From: Pseudomonadota bacterium
GTDB lineage: Bacteria; Pseudomonadota; Gammaproteobacteria; Burkholderiales; Burkholderiaceae_C
Direction of reading: 5' to 3'
Assembly (NCBI GenBank): GCA_018241265.1
Contig: JAFEEF010000069.1
Span: forward strand, 1-33,003
DNA length: 33,003 nucleotides
The position numbers were made by a program, and so were the translations under genes. Each line of letters begins with the position of its first letter. The stretch's first letter is position 1. Of this stretch, positions 30,221 to 33,003 are shown piece after piece. The notes beneath the pieces are model-generated. The model worked only from the letters and a program-made list of their open reading frames with translations, did no database searches and had not been told where the DNA came from.

Positions 30221-31696
30221 ATGCCCTTGCCGCTGCGTTCGATCCTCCTGGCCTGCGCCTGTGCGCTGGCCGCGAACGCCGGTGCGGCGCCGGCCGTGCC
30301 TGCCGATGCGATGCCGCCGGCGTTGATCGCGACCTTGCGCGGCTCGGGCGTGCCGCTGAAGAATTTCGGCATCGCGATCCGGCCGGTGGACGCGGCCGCG
30401 CCGACGATGACCTTGAACGGCGACGAGCCCTTCCTGATGGCGTCGACGACCAAGGTCGTCACCTCGCTCGCCGCGCTCGACCTGCTCGGTCCGACCTACC
30501 TGCTGCACACCGATGCCTACAGCACCGCGCCGGTCGGCAACGGCCGGCTGACCGGCGACCTCGTGATCAGCGGCGGCCGCACCGGCCTCACCGTCGACGG
30601 GCTGCGCCGCTGGTTCAAGCAGATGCGCAGCGAAGGGCTGGCGCAGGTCCACGGCCAGATCGTGCTCGACCGCTTCTCGCTGCTGTACGAGCAGCATCCG
30701 GCGCAGGTCGCGACGACGCTCGCCGAGGCGGCGCCCGGACCCGATCCGCGCACCTACAACCGCGACGCGATCGTCGTGTCGGTCGAACCGGGACGCGGCG
30801 ACAAGGCGACGGTGATGCTCGCGCCGAGGCCGCGCGACATCGACGTCGACAACGACGTGCTGATGGGCGGCGGCACCTGCGGCGCGGTCGCGCGCTGGCG
30901 CTCGACGACCGGCGCGCCGCCACGCCTGTCGGTCAGCGGCCGCTGGGACGCGAGTTGCGGCCGCCAGGAGATCGCCTTCATGAAGCGGCCCGATGCGGCC
31001 GCGCGCGCGGCCGCGCCGGCTGCGAGCGCACCGCGCGTCGAGGAGATTCCGGTGACGCGCATGGTCGCGTCGCTGTGGGCCGAATCGGGCGGACGGCTGA
31101 GCGGACGCGTCGTCGAATCGGGTCGCCGCGAGCCGGTCCGTGCGGAGCCGGCACGGCCCGCATGGTCGAGCCGGATCACGACGTCGCTGCCCGAGCTGAT
31201 CCGCGAGATGAACAAGACCAGCAACAACACGGCCGCGCGCAACCTGCTGCTGGCGCTCGCGCCGGCGCGGTCCGACGGCAAGCTGTCGCAGGCCCAGGGA
31301 CGCGTGCAGGCGTGGCTGCTCGGACAGGGCCTGGCCGACGGCGACATCCGCATCGACGAAGGCTCGGGCCAATCGCGCCTCGAGCGCGGCAAGGCGCGCG
31401 CCCTCGTGCAACTGCTGTGCAACGAATGGCGCGCGCCGGGCTCGCAGGCCTTCATCGCGTCGCTGCCGATCGCCGGCGTCGACGGCACCCTCGCCGGCCG
31501 CATGCGCAAGGGTGCAGCCACCGGCCATGCGTTCCTGAAGACCGGCACCTTGTCGGACACGCGCGCCCTCGCCGGCTATGTCGTCGCGAGCAGCGGCAGG
31601 GTCTATGCGGTATCGATGATGGTCAACCATCCCCAGGCGGCGCGCGCCACGCCGGCGCTGGATGCGATGGTCGAGTGGCTGGCGAAGAACGGTTAA
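30221..31696 (+). CDS. dacB: D-alanyl-D-alanine carboxypeptidase/endopeptidase (PBP4 type)
   Basis: A 491-residue periplasmic class C penicillin-binding protein that trims and opens peptidoglycan cross-links. A signal peptide spans residues 1-22 (PLPLRSILLACACALAANAGA). All three active-site motifs are present: STTK (75-78, nucleophile Ser75), SNN (334-336) and KTG (440-442). The large insert between the first two motifs (about 100-300), with the DLVISGG segment, is typical of the S13/PBP4 family. A 30-residue Ala/Pro stretch near 270-285 is a likely linker. The start at 30221 places the signal peptide at the N-terminus; there is no strong ribosome binding site. Its stop overlaps that of the DUF3617 gene (TTAA). 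Confidence 0.93.
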   Translation: MPLPLRSILLACACALAANAGAAPAVPADAMPPALIATLRGSGVPLKNFGIAIRPVDAAAPTMTLNGDEPFLMASTTKVVTSLAALDLLGPTYLLHTDAYSTAPVGNGRLTGDLVISGGRTGLTVDGLRRWFKQMRSEGLAQVHGQIVLDRFSLLYEQHPAQVATTLAEAAPGPDPRTYNRDAIVVSVEPGRGDKATVMLAPRPRDIDVDNDVLMGGGTCGAVARWRSTTGAPPRLSVSGRWDASCGRQEIAFMKRPDAAARAAAPAASAPRVEEIPVTRMVASLWAESGGRLSGRVVESGRREPVRAEPARPAWSSRITTSLPELIREMNKTSNNTAARNLLLALAPARSDGKLSQAQGRVQAWLLGQGLADGDIRIDEGSGQSRLERGKARALVQLLCNEWRAPGSQAFIASLPIAGVDGTLAGRMRKGAATGHAFLKTGTLSDTRALAGYVVASSGRVYAVSMMVNHPQAARATPALDAMVEWLAKNG

Positions 31697-32139
31697 GGCG
31701 CCTCGCAGCGGCCCAGCATGCGACCGCTGATGCGCTGGTAGAAGGTCATGTTCTTGCCGCCGAACCGCACGTCCAGCGTGCCGGCGAGGGCGTGCTCGTC
31801 GAACTGCCAGCGCGCCTCGCCGGTCGTGCCGTGCCCTCCGCTGCAGGCCAGCGTGTAGGTCGCATGGTCGTCGGCCTGGCTCGCGGGCACGAGCCTGCAG
31901 TCTTGCAGCGCGACGTGGTCGAGCACCGGGAACATGCGGCCGAGGTCGCGCGGATCGACGCAGCGGCGCTCGCGCGTGACGGCATAGCGCAGGTTCTCTT
32001 CGAGATGCGGCATGCCGGTTTCGACGACGAGGTCGTAGAGCATCGGCACGCCGGGGCCGGCGGCACAGGCCGGTGACGACGCGACGTGCAGGCAGGCGAG
32101 CATCATGGCGGCAGCAGCGCAGACAGATGAACGGTGCAT
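31693..32139 (-). CDS. DUF3617 family secreted protein
   Basis: A 148-residue exported protein with a signal peptide at 1-27 (ending PACAAG). It is followed by the DUF3617 pattern: LYDLVVETGMPHLEE, a Cys in RRCVDPRDLGRMF, CRLVPASQADDHATYTLACSG, GEARWQFDEHALAGTLDVRFGG, MTFYQRISGRMLGRC. The four mature cysteines (RRC, DC, AC, GRC) probably form two disulphides, as in the family. The function is unknown; members are periplasmic and often in single-gene units. A very strong GAGGAGG before the ATG at 32139 fixes the start. Confidence 0.88.
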   Translation of the reverse strand: MHRSSVCAAAAMMLACLHVASSPACAAGPGVPMLYDLVVETGMPHLEENLRYAVTRERRCVDPRDLGRMFPVLDHVALQDCRLVPASQADDHATYTLACSGGHGTTGEARWQFDEHALAGTLDVRFGGKNMTFYQRISGRMLGRCEAP

Positions 32140-32222
32140 CGCGTGTAGCCTCCTCGACATCGATTCTGCGCCGCGCATGGTTCGGGCGGCACTCCGCTTC
32201 TTGCGGTCGCCCTCGCCGCGCG

Positions 32223-32238
32223 CGTAAACCTCCGTAAA
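32223..32238. promoter_or_regulatory. Direct repeat CGTAAA spaced 10 bp (response-regulator-like site)
   Basis: CGTAAA at 32223-32228 and again at 32233-32238, one helical turn apart. This layout is typical of OmpR/PhoB-type regulators. It lies between the divergent DUF3617 and DUF1800 genes, the only A-rich patch in that 209-base region. Confidence 0.4.
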
Positions 32239-32239
32239 A

Positions 32240-32274
32240 GCCCGGCGCGCTGTCCGCGCCGGACGACGCCGGGC
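32240..32274. promoter_or_regulatory. Two mutually exclusive GC hairpins upstream of the DUF1800 gene
   Basis: CCGGCGCG at 32242-32249 pairs perfectly with CGCGCCGG at 32255-32262 (5-base loop). GCCCGGCG at 32240-32247 pairs perfectly with CGCCGGGC at 32267-32274. Both use the same left arm, so only one can form at a time. Confidence 0.4.
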
Positions 32275-32348
32275 GTTCAGCAGTCTGGAGGTCGTGCGAT
32301 GCAAGGTGCTTTCGGTCGAATCCAGAAGCCGTCGGCGTCGAGCCGGGC

Positions 32349-33003
32349 ATGGCGATGAAGCGCCGGACGTTGCTCGCGGCCGGCCTCGGCGCCGCCGCAT
32401 GGCTGGGCGGTCGCCCTGCGATCGCCGCCGAAGCGGCGCACCCCGACGATGCCGGCGACGCCGATCTCGGCATCGTCAACCGGTTGACGTGGGGCGCGGA
32501 CAGCCGATCGCTGGCCGAATACGGCCGTCTCGGCCGCCGCGACTACATCGCCCGGCAACTGCATCCCGACGCCGCGGCCGGCCTGCCGCCGGCCGTCGAG
32601 GCGCGGATCGGCGCGCTCGGGTCGATGCGTCAGCCGATGCTCGCGGCGGTCGCCGAGCTGCAACGACAGCGCCGCGCCGCCGATGCGCTGATCGACGACG
32701 CCGCCAAGCAGGCCGCACGGCGCGACTACCGGCGTGCGCTCGACGGCCTCGCCAACGATGCGGCCACGCGCGCGCTGCTGCGCGCGGTCCATGCGCCGAA
32801 CCCGTTGCAGGACCAGATGACGTGGTTCTGGTTCAACCACTTCAACGTGCATCGCCGCAAGGCCAACGTCGGCGCGATGGTGGGCGACTACGAGGACCAT
32901 CTGCGCCCCCATGCGCTCGGGCGCTTTCGCGACCTGCTGCTCGCGAGCGCGACCCATGCGGCGATGATCCGCTACCTCGACAACGAGCAGAACGCGGCCG
33001 GCC
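32349..33003 (+). CDS. DUF1800 family protein, N-terminal part (runs off the window)
   Basis: The first 218 residues of a DUF1800 protein; the gene is cut by the right edge. It begins with a twin-arginine-like signal (MKRRTLLAAGLGAAAWLGG), consistent with Tat export. The family core is clear: IVNRLTWGADSRSL, ARQLHPDAA, then the highly conserved WFWFNHFNVHRRKANVGAM, DYEDHLRPHALGRFRDLL and HAAMIRYLDNEQN. Family members are usually 450-550 residues, are exported and are often followed by a DUF1501 gene; their function is not established. Its ATG at 32349 (or 32355) has no strong ribosome binding site. Confidence 0.88.
   Translation, partial: MAMKRRTLLAAGLGAAAWLGGRPAIAAEAAHPDDAGDADLGIVNRLTWGADSRSLAEYGRLGRRDYIARQLHPDAAAGLPPAVEARIGALGSMRQPMLAAVAELQRQRRAADALIDDAAKQAARRDYRRALDGLANDAATRALLRAVHAPNPLQDQMTWFWFNHFNVHRRKANVGAMVGDYEDHLRPHALGRFRDLLLASATHAAMIRYLDNEQNAAG

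Overview
The window is about 33 kb of very GC-rich, densely packed bacterial chromosome with no tRNA, rRNA, insertion sequence or CRISPR array that I can see. The gene content suggests a betaproteobacterium, probably Burkholderiales. The clues are a PEP-CTERM surface protein, a sCache-type chemoreceptor with no C-terminal pentapeptide, a DacB with a betaproteobacterial look, and FNR-type boxes of the form TTGAY-N4-(ATCAA or CGCAA). The taxonomic call is an inference from gene types and composition, not from a marker gene.

Left part (1-14.8 kb): a mixed set of mostly single genes. In order they are a PEP-CTERM protein, a VOC-fold protein, a class V aminotransferase, a secreted PQQ-type sugar dehydrogenase, a Tlde1/DUF2778-like L,D-transpeptidase-fold protein, a GNAT acetyltransferase, an RlmN-like radical SAM methyltransferase, a DUF1015 protein, a 41-residue basic protein, a secreted GloVer/TIG repeat protein, a translationally coupled pair (membrane patatin plus small membrane protein), and a methyl-accepting chemotaxis protein.

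Central part (14.8-24.5 kb): this is the most interesting region. Seven strict FNR-type boxes and two weaker ones lie here, all in intergenic space. Several have a minimal -10 element (nAnnnT) at exactly the spacing expected for class II FNR activation, with the box centred at about -41.5. They precede a DUF2892 membrane protein, a beta-CASP/RMMBL metallo-hydrolase, a small Cys-rich protein of unknown function, a two-PDZ HtrA-like protease, a universal stress protein, hemN and an FNR regulator with a complete Fe-S cysteine set (divergent), and a second CRP/FNR regulator without the cysteines, divergent from an odd single-domain carbamoyltransferase relative. glgC and a small phasin-like protein are interleaved. 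I read the region as a locally encoded low-oxygen or energy-stress regulon with its own sensor.

Right part (24.5-33 kb): a small hypothetical protein and a GNAT enzyme are followed by a possible lipid and envelope group: phosphatidylserine decarboxylase, a glutamate-1-semialdehyde-aminomutase-like enzyme with an N-terminal membrane anchor, a DUF962/Mpo1-like membrane protein and a GT4 glycosyltransferase. After these come a DacB/PBP4 peptidase, a DUF3617 protein and the start of a DUF1800 protein that runs off the right edge.

Coordinates and motifs were read by eye. Family calls rest on recognisable motifs, and start sites rest on visible ribosome binding sites where these exist. Where start evidence conflicts, the entry says so.
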